Below, one piece after another: positions 20,068 to 31,323 of a DNA stretch of 64,000 bases. The position numbers and the translations under genes were made by a program. How positions within the stretch are numbered: the stretch's first letter is position 1; every line of letters starts with the position of its first letter. Source of the stretch: Agapetus fuscipes. Its lineage: Eukaryota; Arthropoda; Insecta; Trichoptera; Glossosomatidae. The notes under the pieces were generated by a model, which worked only from the letters and a program-made list of their open reading frames with translations, did no database searches and was not told the DNA's origin. The stretch spans positions 625,001 to 689,000 of the forward strand of contig OX637332.1 in assembly GCA_951799405.1 (NCBI GenBank), given 5' to 3'.

Positions 20068-20580
20068 TAATTATCTGAAATTGAAAATTGGCGGTGCACG
20101 GTGGTATACTAGTGCCAACCTTGATGTATGGAAGTGAAGCCTGGACGGTGAGTGAAAGGGAAATTAGTAAAGTCCATACAGTAGAAATGGACTATCTAAG
20201 AAGTATGATTGGGAAAAAACGAAGTGACAGAGTGAGGAATGATTTTGTAAGAGAAGAATGTGGTGTAAGGGAAAGTGTGAAAGTGAAGATTAAAAGAAGT
20301 ATGTTAAGATGGTTCGGGCATATGGAGAGAATGAGTGATGAAAGATTGACGAAGAAAGTATATGTTGCTAAAATAGATGGATGTCGTGGTAGAGGAAGAC
20401 CGAGAAAAGTATGGATGGATCAAATTTCTGAAATAGCGAATGAATGGGATATCCAGAGTCATAATAAAAGGAGGACTTGCATGAAAAAGGTTATGACTCT
20501 GGATGAAATGAAAGAAGTGTGGAAGGACAGGAAGAAGTGGCGGCTAATCTGCAATGGTGATTTCTAATGTTGGTGTATTA
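20068..20580 (+). pseudogene. LINE family D1, C-terminal part of RT protein
   Basis: The frame 20088-20567 reads PTLMYGSEAWTV, then LRWFGHMERM, then RGRGRPRKVW, the usual C-terminal landmarks of RTE-like endonuclease/RT LINEs. No RT catalytic motif is in this piece. The frame is intact over 159 codons, so the copy is not very old. No clear tail repeat was found after the stop. Confidence 0.75.
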
Positions 20581-20688
20581 ATTTGCTACATTTTTTGCAT
20601 AGGAAATTTCTGACTTTTTTTGTATAGATTTCTTTGTAAGGTTTTGTTCTTTTATATATTTAAATGTAATTTTTTATTCATATTCCTT

Positions 20689-20939
20689 GACTTATAGGTT
20701 GGTATGAGGCTGACCACCCATACTGTAAAAAATGGTTCACTTTGCCAATGTTACCCCTGTTTCAGGGAAGGTCGGCAAAAGTTGTGGGGCTTATGTTCAT
20801 TTGAGGTTTGGATTTTATTTGTAAGTACACATTCAGCATTTGTAAGCGCGAACTACACTTGTTGGTTTGTGGGCATACATCTGAGAGCTTTAAATGAATA
20901 TATCCTTGCAACTTAGATTATAGATTATAGATTATAGAA
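20689..20939 (+). mobile_element. SINE3 full-length copy, 7-bp tail
   Basis: Reference copy of the 7-bp-tail type, ending ACTTAGATTATAGATTATAG. Its body differs from the 5-bp type at GTTGGTTTGTGGGCATACAT. It lies between two pieces of LINE D1. Confidence 0.85.
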
Positions 20940-21142
20940 TGCAAGTAAGACGAAAGTTTGATTTTTGAAAGAAATGAAGAAAATACGAACTACGAATTTA
21001 GAATAAATGGAATGAATGTTGATGTGGTAAATGAGTTTGTATACTTGGGAAGTAAGTTTGAAAAAGATGGAAGAATGACAGGTGAACTTGAAAGAAGAGT
21101 AATGAAGGGCAGGTGTGTACTGGGTGCCACAGCTTGTCAATA
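20940..21142 (+). pseudogene. LINE family D1, segment after the RT catalytic box
   Basis: Reads EENTNYEFRINGMNVDVV, NEFVYLGSKFEKDGRMTGE and RCVLGA. In a whole protein this segment comes before the one at 20088, but here it lies after it on the same strand, so the pieces are separate insertions or were rearranged. Confidence 0.65.
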
Positions 21143-21284
21143 GTTATGTTCATTTGAGATTGGGTTTTTATATTGTAGGTCCACATGCGGCATGTGTTAG
21201 CGCGAAATTATACATATCTGCTTGTGGGAATGCATTTAATTTAAATGATATATATCTTTGCAGCTTAGATTAGATTAGATTAGA
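21143..21284 (+). mobile_element. SINE3 copy, 5' truncated
   Basis: Body of the 6-bp-tail type (CTTGTGGGAATGCATTTAAT) but with a 5-bp tail, an exception to the usual pairing. Confidence 0.75.
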
Positions 21285-21393
21285 CATACACCCTGCAACT
21301 CTTGCTGTTCTTCCCTGAGACAGGGGTGACTTTGGCAAAGTGAACCATTTTTACAGCATGGGTGGTCAGCCACATACCAACCTATAAGTCAAG
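21285..21393 (-). mobile_element. SINE3 start half, tail-to-tail with previous copy
   Basis: Begins ACATACACCCTGCAACTC and ends AACCTATAAGTCAAG. Together with the previous copy it forms an inverted pair that shares no gap. Confidence 0.75.
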
Positions 21394-21473
21394 AAACTAC
21401 GAAGATTTTTAAATATATTGATATTGATATTTTCTATATATTGAACTATACGTTGATTTTTGTAAAAACTGAA

Positions 21474-21530
21474 TACAACGGACTTTCACTGTGTGAACTA
21501 CCAAACCCTAACAAATATCATATAATCATT
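21474..21530 (+). mobile_element. PLE-like terminal extension
   Basis: GGACTTTCACTGTGTGAACT then CCAAACCCT, the box of the hairpin elements, here without arms or ribozyme core. Confidence 0.5.
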
Positions 21531-21780
21531 TTAAAAATAATATTATAGGAAGAGTATTCGAACCACTAGCACGCATAACATGTGTTAGGCAGTTAAGAAT
21601 AAAATTAAAAAATAAGAACCTGGCGTGTTTAATACCGACCATCATTCCCTACCTACATGACGTCATACTGCCTTTCCTTGGAACAGGGGTAACATTAGCA
21701 ATAGTCTAATGTAATATTAGCAAATGTAAAAAATCATAATATAAACAATTTTTTTTATAAAGTTTCTAAGTACAGTTTGC

Positions 21781-22250
21781 TGTAACTGTAACTGTAACTC
21801 TGTCGCCATTCCGCTAGGGGTGGCCAGAGCCTCTGCAGAGTTGCCTCCATTTTTTCCTATCCTGACATACCTCTTTCAATTCCTTCATATCCATCACCTT
21901 TTTCATGCATTTTCTTCTTTTACGCTCACTTTGTATATCCCATTCTTTCACAATCTCCACAATCTCATCACTCCATACTTTTCTCGGTCGTCCCTTCCCT
22001 CTTTTTCCTTTCACACTTTCTTTGTATACATACTTTGTCAGTCTATCATCTTTCATTCTTTCCACATGCCCAAACCATCTCATCACATTCTTTTGTACTT
22101 TAACTTTCACATCCTCTTTCAAATTACATTCTTTTTTTACCCATTCATTCCTAACTCTATCCCTCAAAGTTTTTCCTGTCATACTTCTCAAATGCTTCAT
22201 TTCCACCGTACATACTTTACTCATTTCGCTGTATAAAGATACGTAATTGT
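21781..22250 (-). pseudogene. LINE family D2, C-terminal part and tail
   Basis: The minus frame (within 21814-22326) reads MRWFGHVERMKDDRLTKYVY, KGRPRKVWSDEI and DRKKWRQLC. After the end of the frame comes a (GTTACA)n tail at 21781-21800, so this LINE ends in a hexamer repeat. The first 40 or so residues of the open frame are not LINE-like. Confidence 0.78.
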
Positions 22251-23480
22251 ATTTTTGTGTAAAAAAAATAATTCGACTCGAATCTGGGTCAACGGAGCAA
22301 TCGAAACAAATGCTTAAAATAAACAAAAATAAAGCGATCCAAAAAGTTTAAGGATTTTTCTCCTCCGTATTGTATAATGGTTTCAATTATGATGATTCAG
22401 TATACCGCAAACGGCGGCAAAAACTGCAAAAAAACGTTGTGGGGCTCATAAATATATTTCCTCCAGCAATGATTTTTTTGTACACTGCCTCCAAGAGTAT
22501 TGTTGCTCCTGTGAAGAGGTCAGGTTTATATTCCCGGTTACTTTTTATAAAGTATGTAAATTCTGAGTTCAACTATTTCTAGATAGAAAATGTTATCATG
22601 TGAATTTAACAATACTGCGTTTTGAGAAGAAATACCCAAAATCACGGCAAGCTCACTTGCATGTATTTTTTATTAATAAATTGAATTTTATAAGTATTTT
22701 TCAATTAGAATATTTTCCTTATAAAAATTCAGAGACTTTGTACGATGTTTCTTGTGATTGCCCAAAAAAATCCAAATAAACCGTATAGGTTACCCTCAAA
22801 AAAAAATCGTGGGCAGTTTGATATCAATCGAATATCGCAATTTTTTTTTTTCATATAAAATGTATGGGAGAAGTAGGAACCTATAGTTGTTCAAACTGCT
22901 CATTAGGTTTTAATCGTAGTTTTCATTTACATTTTTATTCAGAAAACATGTAGATTCCCATTAAACGAATCGTGTTCCCTTACTTGTTTAAATAAAAAGG
23001 TTCCACATTCCTTCGAAAACAAGAAACTTTATTACATGTGCAGCTTCATTGCGTTTTTCTATCACAACGATTGTCTCATTGCATACAGCGTCAATATGAA
23101 ATTCATACAAAACGTCGTGCCATATTAGGGCAGCGCTCTAAGCGTTCACCAACAAAATGCAAAATAAACTCGGCCAGGCAATCGCGCTGAGAACGTGCCA
23201 ATTCGCCTTTTACACTTTGCGAATTGGATATTTTTTCCTTTTTCGCTTATCGAGCGGAGCTCTGCAGGCAAATATATTGGCGCTGCGGTTTGTTTGGGCA
23301 GCCGGACCGGAACAACGTCGGTCGGGTCTCCTCCCTGCGACCAAACCAGGGACCGTTATTTGATTTTTCCTTGAGACACTTTGCTCAGTGTTGACGAAGG
23401 AAAAATTGGACATTTATTATTCAAAACTCTTGCGGGGCTATTCAGAGTCGATCGCAGAGTCAAATTTCACTTAAAACCGG
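22251..23480. other. Unassigned intronic sequence
   Basis: No coding exon recognised. 23150-23350 is GC-richer with frames on both strands and no family match. Confidence 0.5.
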
Positions 23481-23790
23481 TATGTGTAAGTAGAGTAACA
23501 TTCATATTTATTGATTTTTATATTATTTAGTAACAAAATTCTCGTTAAATGCTGTTTCTTTTCACATATATATCGATTTATTTTAATTATAAATAACAAA
23601 CGTTTTTGACTTAATGCCATGTATTCTTACCTGATGATGACCTATAGGGTCGAAAATGTTTTAAATTTATAATTAAAATAAATCGATGTATGTGAAAAAA
23701 AACAGTGTTTAACTAGAATCTTGTTTCTAAAAAATATAAAAATCAATCAATATGAATTCTCACAGTGTTACTACACAAACCAAAAAAAAT
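23481..23790 (+). mobile_element. Hairpin element with hammerhead-like core (arms about 130 bp)
   Basis: Left arm from about 23481 and right arm to about 23785 pair with several mismatches (for example TCGATTTATTTTAATTATAA and its complement). At the centre is CTGATGA at 23631, extra T, GACC/GGTC, GAA and AATGTT. The right end has CTCACAGTGTTACTACACAA. No clear target duplication. Confidence 0.65.
23631..23661 (+). ncRNA. Hammerhead-like core
   Basis: Core and helix III are kept, but the flanks beside it do not form a clear stem I. Confidence 0.5.
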
Positions 23791-23808
23791 GTAAATACTC
23801 ATATTTAT

Positions 23809-24022
23809 TTAAAATAAAGCTATTTTTTGTTTAACGTAGTTTATTTTCACAATAATATTTACTATCTCGAGTACTTTCGATAATGACCTGAATATTGAAG
23901 GTCGAAAGTACTCGAGATAGTAAATATTATTGTGAAAATAAACTATGTTAAACAAAAAATAGCTTTATTTAAAAAAAATGAATTTTCACTGTGTGAATAC
24001 ACAAACCCTACAAAATCTAACA
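23809..24022 (+). mobile_element. Hairpin element, AGTACT type, degenerate ribozyme
   Basis: Arms of about 65 bp (AAGCTATTTTTTGTTTAACG and complement) surround TCGATAAT, GACC/GGTC, GAA, AGTACT. The core has lost the CTGANGA consensus. A right extension holds TTTTCACTGTGTGAATACAC. CATATTTAT at 23800-23808 and 24023-24031 is the likely target duplication. Confidence 0.75.
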
Positions 24023-24099
24023 CATATTTATGTTAAAATTCAATTATACAGTAAAAAATTAAAAAACTACAAAACATATATAATTTTTTTTTATTTAAA

Positions 24100-24265
24100 A
24101 GCCTCAGCTTTAACCGCCAGCATTACAGATCAACCGCCATTTCTTTCGATCCTTGCATACTTCTTTCATTTCATCCAGAGTCATAACCTTTTTCATACAA
24201 GCTCTCCTTTTATTATGACTCTGGATATCCCATTCATTAATTATTTCGAAAATTTGGTCCATAAT
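24100..24265 (-). pseudogene. LINE D1 3' end fragment
   Basis: Minus strand matches the end of the 20088-20567 frame (EWDIQS, then MKKVMTLDEMKEV-like), with stops. Confidence 0.65.
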
Positions 24266-24630
24266 AAAACACAAATAATCCAAATTTACATATTATTATA
24301 ACTCGGTTGAATTATGCCGTGTTTGCTTGCACAATTATTCAATATTAGACTCTGAATTGCATTCAGTGCCATTAACAGAATGATAGAACAGCTGATTTGA
24401 TTTTATGTCTCTATGAAAAGAGCATCAACAAATTGCATGCGCCAATATCCGCTGAAAATAAACGAAACTGCTCTGAAAGTCTAATATGTTGCAGAATTCC
24501 GAATTGCGCGCTCGATCGCTTGCAGATTAGCCAGAGCTAAACTAAAACTAGTTCCAAGCCATGGGAAACAGTCCCAACCATCGATTTTATAATTTTTTTT
24601 TTCAAAATAATCATCAGATATTTGCATTTA

Positions 24631-25010
24631 AAAGTCCGTTGGTAGAGCGCTTGTGTTCAATGCTTGAGGGCTAGATTTCAATCCCCACCAAGGATGTCAG
24701 AAGGGATTTTTATCAAACTCGTTTAGGTATTTATTTCAAACTCTAAATTAAAATACCGGTATTGTTTACTTATCCTGCACCCGTAGTCCGAGATTTTTTG
24801 CCAGAGGTGCTTATCAAGTTCACATACATTTTTCTCGAATACTCAATACTTCGAGTATTGTGAAAAAACTCGTACTACGGGTACAGTACAAAAAATGAGA
24901 ACCTGCCCGCTCGCCAGCGGGGCAATAGTGCGTTCGTGTGAAATTATAGACATTTAACTGACTTCTTGCCTGTAAAAATAAATAGGTACAACTTAACACT
25001 TACGATATCT
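24631..25010 (+). mobile_element. SINE1 copy, diverged, with fold-back insert
   Basis: Head TTGGTAGAGCGCTTG and B box GATTTCAATCC are recognisable. The body is interrupted at 24764-24893 by a palindromic insert whose arms (ACCCGTAGTCCGAGATTTTT and complement) pair. The SINE resumes at ATGAGAACC and ends CCTGTAAAAATAAATAGG. Confidence 0.65.
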
Positions 25011-26184
25011 TCAATGACAACGCAGTAAGAGTCTACACTGTATAAGCTGCTTAGTTGCTTTGAGTACACTATAGAATTAAAACAAAATATTGCTTTACGT
25101 ATTTACCATTTTTACTTAAAAATTAACATCAGGCTGATGCTGATCTTATGCGACAGAAAATAATATAATTTTACCAATACCACCCGTGTTTTAGGTTAAG
25201 ACAAAATTTAATATGCAGTTATTTGGGTACAAAAACGAATAAACATTTTCCGAAAAAAAAAACAACTTGAATTTAAATGTACAAGAAGAAAATATTTTTA
25301 AGTTTACGTCTCAACTTTCAACTAGATACACGCTGCATATATTTGCCTCTAGGTTGAAATTCACTAATTCACTCAAAACGAAAATGTTTTTACAGCGTCT
25401 TTGACAGCTGAAGAAAGGGAAACTAAGCTTCAACAAAAATAACTGAAAAGAAGCGTTTTCTTTGCCCTCAGATCTGAGTCATTTTCTCAGTATCGATAGT
25501 CCCTAGCCACCACCAGTGAAATGAGCAACAGCCACAGCTACGGGAGAGATACATTTGTAATAGTTACATGATATTATTTCCCCAGAACATTTGGTAAGTT
25601 TACCTTCTACGAGGATCAATCAACATTAATTCGTACTGAGTTGTAATAAATAAGACAAACAGCTCTCGCCAAGGATACCCAACCTTAACATGAATAAAGT
25701 GCATTTTTCAAAAGACAAACAAAATAGATATAACATATTGTTATGTAAATAACAAATACTATAAATGTTAGGTAGGTAGGTGTATTAATAGCCGATGAGA
25801 GTTGGAGTAATTATTATAGGTACCCAGGAAAGAAACATTCAATTATGTACCTACTGGAAACTTTTTGTTCTAGATGAATCCAGCAAAATTGGCTTCTAGA
25901 AACTACTGTCTTTAGGAGTATATAGGGCTGCAAGCGGCTCGCAAGAGTCAGTCCATATACGTCGCTCTGATTCTGAACAAGAAAGACATTGAAGACCAAA
26001 TGTGAAGTAAATGTAAAGTGCTACACCATACATGTGAATTGTTAAAAATAAATATAAATTGTTAAATAAATCTAAGTGTAAAATAAATATCCATGAAAGA
26101 AGACCAGTTTTGTTAATTTAAAGACATTTGAACCCTAAAAACACAATATTTTTGAAAGTACAATGATAGTTTTGAGTAGATTAC
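25011..26184. other. Unassigned intronic sequence
   Basis: AT-rich, no exon or known repeat recognised. Confidence 0.5.
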
Positions 26185-26430
26185 TCTTACCGGTTTCTGT
26201 GTTCTCACCCCAATTTCATCCTGTTCTATTTTTGAACCAATAGGTACAAATAACCATTTCTTATAATACAACACTAAGCAGCTAACAGTTTTGCTACAAA
26301 GGATCAAAACATCAACCGCCACATCACCAACATCTCTGCGGCACTTCAAAAAGTGTCATAGAAATCTAGATTCTCTGAAATTTAAATCTCCCACAAACGG
26401 TTCCTTGAAAAAAAAATCTAATAGGAAAAA
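26185..26430 (+). pseudogene. LINE 3' end, family C (copy 2)
   Basis: Aligns with 8572-8830 through TACCGGT, CAGCTAACAG, CACCAACATCTCTGCGGCAC and GTGTCATAGA. Non-coding by now. Confidence 0.6.
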
Positions 26431-26486
26431 AAGACTAATTGAAGACAAGGATTCGATACAAATAGCATAATATGGTTGCTGCAGAA

Positions 26487-26560
26487 AAAGTGCCGTTTTG
26501 TGATAAATCACTGCAAGGGCACTGTTCAACTGTAACATCTCCCAAACAAACATTTTACCT
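26487..26560 (-). pseudogene. LINE 3' end, family B fragment
   Basis: On the minus strand TTGTTTGGGAGATGTTACAG and CAGTGCCCTTGCAGTGATTT match the end of the chimera at 41143-41400. Confidence 0.6.
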
Positions 26561-26697
26561 TTTTTTAATTAATTTTATTTTCTAATTAATAACAAATTAA
26601 CAAAACTATACGGGAAATATAAAAATAGAAATTAACAAAATTGGAAAAATGAACTCATTCCCACAATTTTTTTCGACACGTAAACGTCACGCTTTTA

Positions 26698-26894
26698 TGA
26701 GTCTACACTTTGCCAATGCCACCCCTGTTTCAGGGAAGATCGGCAAGAGTTGCAGGGCTTATGCTCATTTGAGATTGCATTATTATATTGTATGTCCACA
26801 TGCGGCATGTGTTAGCACGAACTTATGCGTGTCTGCTTGTAAGAATGCATTTAATTTGAATCTCAAATGGTATATATCTTGGCAACTTAGATGT
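26698..26894 (+). mobile_element. SINE3 copy, interrupted in its tail
   Basis: Starts mid-body and runs to CAACTTAGATGT. Its tail resumes at 27086 (AACTTAGATGT then AGATTTAGATTTAG), so the hairpin in between landed in the tail. This is a 6-bp tail. Confidence 0.75.
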
Positions 26895-27085
26895 CAAGAT
26901 TTTAAATTATGATTACGGCCGTTAGCCATTTTTTGGAATGAAAAAAAAACGAATGTTATTGACCGTGTAAAGAGAAGAACGATTTTCTCTACGTTTCGTC
27001 AGAGTCTTCCTTGTAGAAGACACACGCCTCCTGAAGACGTCGAATATCGAACGGTCAGTAACATCCGTTTTTTTTCATTCCACAA
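26895..27085 (-). mobile_element. Hairpin element in SINE3 tail
   Basis: Arms of about 35 bp (GAATGAAAAAAAAACG and complement, GTTATTGACCG and CGGTCAGTAAC) surround two opposed CTGAAGAC/AAACGTAG-like half motifs. The left extension is 26895-26932. An 11-bp duplication AACTTAGATGT flanks it (26884-26894, 27086-27096). The box differs from that of the others. Confidence 0.65.
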
Positions 27086-27096
27086 AACTTAGATGT

Positions 27097-27437
27097 AGAT
27101 TTAGATTTAGATGAAGCATTGGGAAGCTCTGTTTTACACGATTGGTTATTTGTTTAAGGGCGCTCCAAGACTCGGCCCGAGCCGTTACGGGCGCTAGGGC
27201 GGAACCACTTTCAACAAGTATTGAAACGTTAAATTTTATTAGGCAGGACGCCGCTAAACTCTGCGTTATCCCACTTGCGAATGGGCGGCTGAGAGAGTGC
27301 GAAGCCACTAAACGCATAAAATCGTACTAACGCACAAGATAATATGCCCGTAAAAATGTTTTTTGGGAATTTAAAATGAAGTGTCTCAAGATGTCTGTCC
27401 TGTTGATTCAACTCTACTTCTAAAACACATTCTTCTT
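27097..27437. other. Unassigned sequence
   Basis: Starts with the rest of the SINE3 tail; then a GC-richer patch without recognised frame. Confidence 0.5.
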
Positions 27438-27622
27438 AATCTAAATCTAAGTTGCAGAGATATGTATCATTTGAGGTTCATATTAAATGCATTCCCACAA
27501 GCAGACACGCATAATTTCGCGCTCAGACATGCCGCATGTGGACCTACAATATAAAAACCCAATCTCAAATGAACATAAGCCCTGCAACTCTTGCCGACCT
27601 TCCATAGTGAACCATTTTTTAC
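27438..27622 (-). mobile_element. SINE3 copy, 6-bp tail, internal deletion
   Basis: Tail AATCTAAATCT. About 25 bp are missing between CCGACCTTCC and GTGAACC and the start is cut. Confidence 0.75.
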
Positions 27623-27626
27623 ATTC

Positions 27627-27881
27627 TTCACTATCTATAGTCTATAATCTAAGTTGCAAGGATATATTCATTCAAAGCTCTCAGATGAATGCCCACAAAC
27701 AAACACGTGTAGTTTGCGCTTTCAAATGCTGATTGTGTACTTACAAATAAAATCCAAACTCAAATGAACATAAGCCCTGCAACTCTTGCCGACATTCCCT
27801 GAAACAGGGGTGACATTGGCAAAGTGAACCATTTTTTACAGTATGGGTGGTCAGCCTCATGCCAACCTATAAGTCAAGGAA
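27627..27881 (-). mobile_element. SINE3 full-length copy, 7-bp tail
   Basis: Tail ATAGTCTATAATCT, body GCAAGGATATATTCATT, end CCAACCTATAAGTCAAGGA. Confidence 0.85.
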
Positions 27882-28081
27882 TATATCGTATTTTATAAAT
27901 CAGAAATACAAAAATTCAACTTGGTTTTATTCCAATTTTATTGTAATTTTTTAAGTCGTTACAAAAATTATCGGAGAACATTTATCTTGAGGTGACAAAT
28001 TACTGCATGTCTAAAATAATAACACCTTTTAAAAATGGCTTTTCCCAGCGTTTCAAAGAAATATTTCGAAAACATTCTATA

Positions 28082-28372
28082 CATCTACAATCTAATTTAC
28101 GAATATGTACACATTTAAGATTCATGATGAATGCATGATCGCAAGCAATCGCGCGTAGGTTTGGGGTTGTCTTATGTGCAATAACAAAATATAAACCCAA
28201 ATTTGAAATAAACAAGATTATGATGTATGTTTCAAAATACTTTTTGTGAATTGAAAATGGTGTTTAATAAAAAAACCGGCAAAGTTTACTCAGCCTTCAG
28301 AATAAATGAGTTCAGGCCTCCTCTGCAGCTGCCACCCCTGTTTCAGGGAAGGTCGCCAGTCGGCAAGAGTTG
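28082..28372 (-). mobile_element. Old SINE3 remnants
   Basis: 28082-28212 (minus) and a core piece 28320-28372 (plus, CACCCCTGTTTCAGGGAAGG). Diverged. Confidence 0.5.
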
Positions 28373-28497
28373 CTGGTTTCAGCGAAGATCTTATTTTAAA
28401 ATTCAATGATGTTTATTTTACTCTACCGGGAAACAAAGTTTTGATCGTCCGATTACAATACGGTAGCATAAGCTTTTGGACTACCAACTGAAACCAT

Positions 28498-28951
28498 CTG
28501 GACCGGTCCGCAGTCCAGTAGTAACACTTCGGACTCGTAAGCGAATGGTTGTGGGTTCCCGGCGGAGCACAAAAAAAAACCATTGATTTTGTCGCGGCCC
28601 ACAGGCCCAAAGATTCTTAACTGTAGTCAGCCATTTGCAATGTAAAGTACCGGTAATAACCGGTCCGCAATCCAGTGTTAACACTTCGAACTTGTAAATG
28701 GAAGGTTGTGGGTTCGAATCCCGGCGGAGGAAAAAAATGTACCATTTAAATTTTCAAATATGCTCTTCGCTGGGTTGAAAAATTCATAAACCTTTACCAA
28801 AGACCGGTCATCAAAAGGTCCATCCAGCCCCACAGCAAATGGGTCTTGCTTGAGAATTGGCGCTTTCTACAGATCACAGAGGGCTCTTGAGGTGTGATAC
28901 ACACAAAGAAAACGCTCACCAAATAAATCAGCCTAATTCAATTTAACTAAT
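28498..28951 (+). mobile_element. Two SINE2 copies in tandem
   Basis: 28498-28655 has the head GGTCCGCAGTCCAG and then unrelated sequence. 28658-28951 is near full length: head, B box GGTTCGAATCCCGG, body ATTTTCAAATATGCTCTTCG, and 3' end GGGCTCTTGAGGTGTGATAC followed by AATAAATCAGCC. The 3' end matches the LINE at 53375-53410. Confidence 0.8.
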
Positions 28952-29039
28952 TGATGAAGCATTCACTTTGTAACCTTTCATTTTATAAATAATAAAATTA
29001 AAAATCAAATACAATTTGTATATGTTTACGGGGTGAGTA

Positions 29040-29565
29040 AAATTTACGATGGAAGCAGTTTTTATTTTATTTTTTAAATGAATTGAATTTCATTTAAACA
29101 AGCATTTTCTCCATTGTTTCCTTACAAATGCTCGACATATACACGCAACGTGTACGTGAAGTCGTTAATAGAAATAAAGGCTGTTGTGATGAATGAGGGG
29201 CCGCGAGGCGAGGCTCATAGTTGCCAGGGAGGGGAGGGGATGATATTGTTTTCTCCGGTATCGGCCACCTTAAATATTTGTGTTATGACAGTGTCACATC
29301 GCTCCAGTAATATTGCTTTATCAGACTGATGGATTGTCTGCACCTACCTCAGCAACCAGCGCAGTATTATATCAAACACAATCCTCACTTTAAACGAGTC
29401 AACAGAGCTCACACTAATTCCACAGACAAAAAAACTGTGACGTCACCTTCTTACAAAAAAGCGGTAGCTTTTATAGCATTTTTAAGCTATGGCTTTCATT
29501 GTAGTACGTTAGTACCCATGCAGTATCTTCTTCAGTATCCCTAGTTGATAATAATAATAGAGACA
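29040..29565. other. Unassigned sequence
   Basis: A GC-richer patch at 29140-29330 with no recognised frame. TGACGTCA at about 29438 is a CRE-like 8-mer but has no further support. Confidence 0.5.
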
Positions 29566-29645
29566 ATATGTATAGTGCCGTTTTGTGATAAATTCCTGCA
29601 AGGGTACTTTTCAACTATAACATCTCCGAAATAAACGCTGACTAC
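29566..29645 (-). pseudogene. LINE 3' end, family B fragment
   Basis: Minus strand resembles 26487-26560 (GGAGATGTTATAGTTGAA, ATTTATCACAAAACGGCAC). Confidence 0.55.
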
Positions 29646-29813
29646 GTAAAAATTAATTAATCAGATATCACTGCTTCTCTGACTACATATATTTTCTACG
29701 ACTTCGTCAATTTAGTGTAAATTTACAACGATAAAAATGGGTACACACCGAGTCGGTCTAGAGTTGGAGGAGGCCTACGTGACTGAGAAAGACTGTAGAA
29801 AAACAAAAATAAC

Positions 29814-29970
29814 ATGACCGCTCCGTAGTCTAACACTAAGGACTTGCAAGGTAGTGGGGTCAAATCCTGCAACAAATGTTATTTTTTTCAACTTTGCTTT
29901 TCGTTGGTTTAAAATATAGCGACAACCAAGCTTGCAGAGGACTCTTGAGGTGCATTAAATAAATCAGCCG
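29814..29970 (+). mobile_element. SINE2 copy, diverged and shortened
   Basis: Head CGCTCCGTAGTCTAACAC, B-box-like GGGTCAAATCC, and end GGACTCTTGAGGTGCATTAAA. The middle is deleted. Confidence 0.6.
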
Positions 29971-30447
29971 AACATTATTATTATTATTATAAAGCTGCAG
30001 TCTTGACCTGACATTGTTTAAGTAGCTTTTGAAATAGTTTCCCCGCCATAACTCGGGGACTCGCTGTCATTCCTTTTTCCCGCCGAGTGAGACATTTTGA
30101 TGAATCTGCCGCGTTTGGCCTAATGTACTTTTTAAAGATGAAAATAATACCCATTTATTATTTTTTACCGCCTCTGCGGCGAAATTGCCATTGTAGGCAG
30201 TGTTTTTTTCCGCATTAAAGAAATGACACATACTATGAAAGGTAATTTTGAGAGAAGAATCATCAAAATACTACTTTATTCGTTCCAACTTCCGCACGAC
30301 ATTTGTGGTTCTGAGAAAAATGTGAAAGGTTGAATCCCACATTTTATTTTTATTTTTTAGCTTCTTATTTCAACTTATGTTTTTCATGACATGTGATAAA
30401 ATACAAAACGAAAACAATATTCTATTGGGCACTCTTTTAACATTTAA
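29971..30447. other. Unassigned sequence
   Basis: (ATT)n at 29986-30000, then unique sequence with no frame of note. Confidence 0.5.
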
Positions 30448-30900
30448 AGTAACTGTAACTCTGTCGCCATTCCGTTATTGGTGGCCAGAGCCTCTGCAGG
30501 TTTGCCTCAATTTTTCCCTATCCTTGCATACCTTTGTTTTAATTGTAGCTCTCATGTATATTTGTGTTTCCTTTTTTTGCTTGTTTATTTACTTTTGTTT
30601 GTTCTCTTCTATGTTTATTAATTAAAGTTTTTTTAAGCATGTATGTAAAAGGCACAATGTGTCGTTGAAATAAATAAATAACTCTTTCAATTTATTCATA
30701 TCCATCACCGTTTTCATACATTTCTTTCTCTTACATTAGATTTGTATATCCCATTCTCCCACAATATCACCAATCTGTTCCAGCCATACTATTCCCGGTC
30801 TTTCCTTTGCTCTTTTTTTTCCACATTTCTTCTGTAAATACATTTGTAAGTCTTTCATCATCCATTCTTTCTAAATGTCCAAACCATCACATTCTTTTAA
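30448..30900 (-). pseudogene. LINE D2 3' end split by another insertion
   Basis: 30448-30530 has the (GTTACA)-type end and last codons; 30686-30900 continues the D2 coding part. The 155 bp between ends in ATAAATAAATAA and looks like another LINE 3' end or SINE on the plus strand. Confidence 0.6.
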
Positions 30901-30937
30901 GTGTCGAGAATAATCAATGATTTTCATTTTGCTATTA

Positions 30938-31323
30938 TCTAATCTAATCTAAGTTCCAAAGATATGTAACATTAAGGATTCACATTATATGTATTCTCAC
31001 AAGCAGACACGTATAAATTCGCGATTACACATGCCGCATGCGGACTTAGGACAATATAAAAACCCGAATCTCAAATGAACATACACCCTGCAACTCTTGC
31101 CAAAGTTCCCTGAAACAGGGGTGACATTGACAAAATGAACCAATTTTTACAGTATTTATTACAGTTCAGCATCATACCACTTATAAGTCAAGTTTTTAGA
31201 TTATGGGGAGTCATTCTCATACCAGAACGCATATTTTTTCATTTCATCTAGAATTACTTAATAACCTTTTTTCCATTTTTTACAGCATTGGTGGTCAGCC
31301 ACATACCAATCTATAAGTCAAGA
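30938..31323 (-). mobile_element. SINE3 copy plus start fragment
   Basis: 30938-31192 is near full length with a 5-bp tail. 31276-31323 repeats only the SINE start (CAGCATTGGTGGTCAGCC). Confidence 0.75.
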
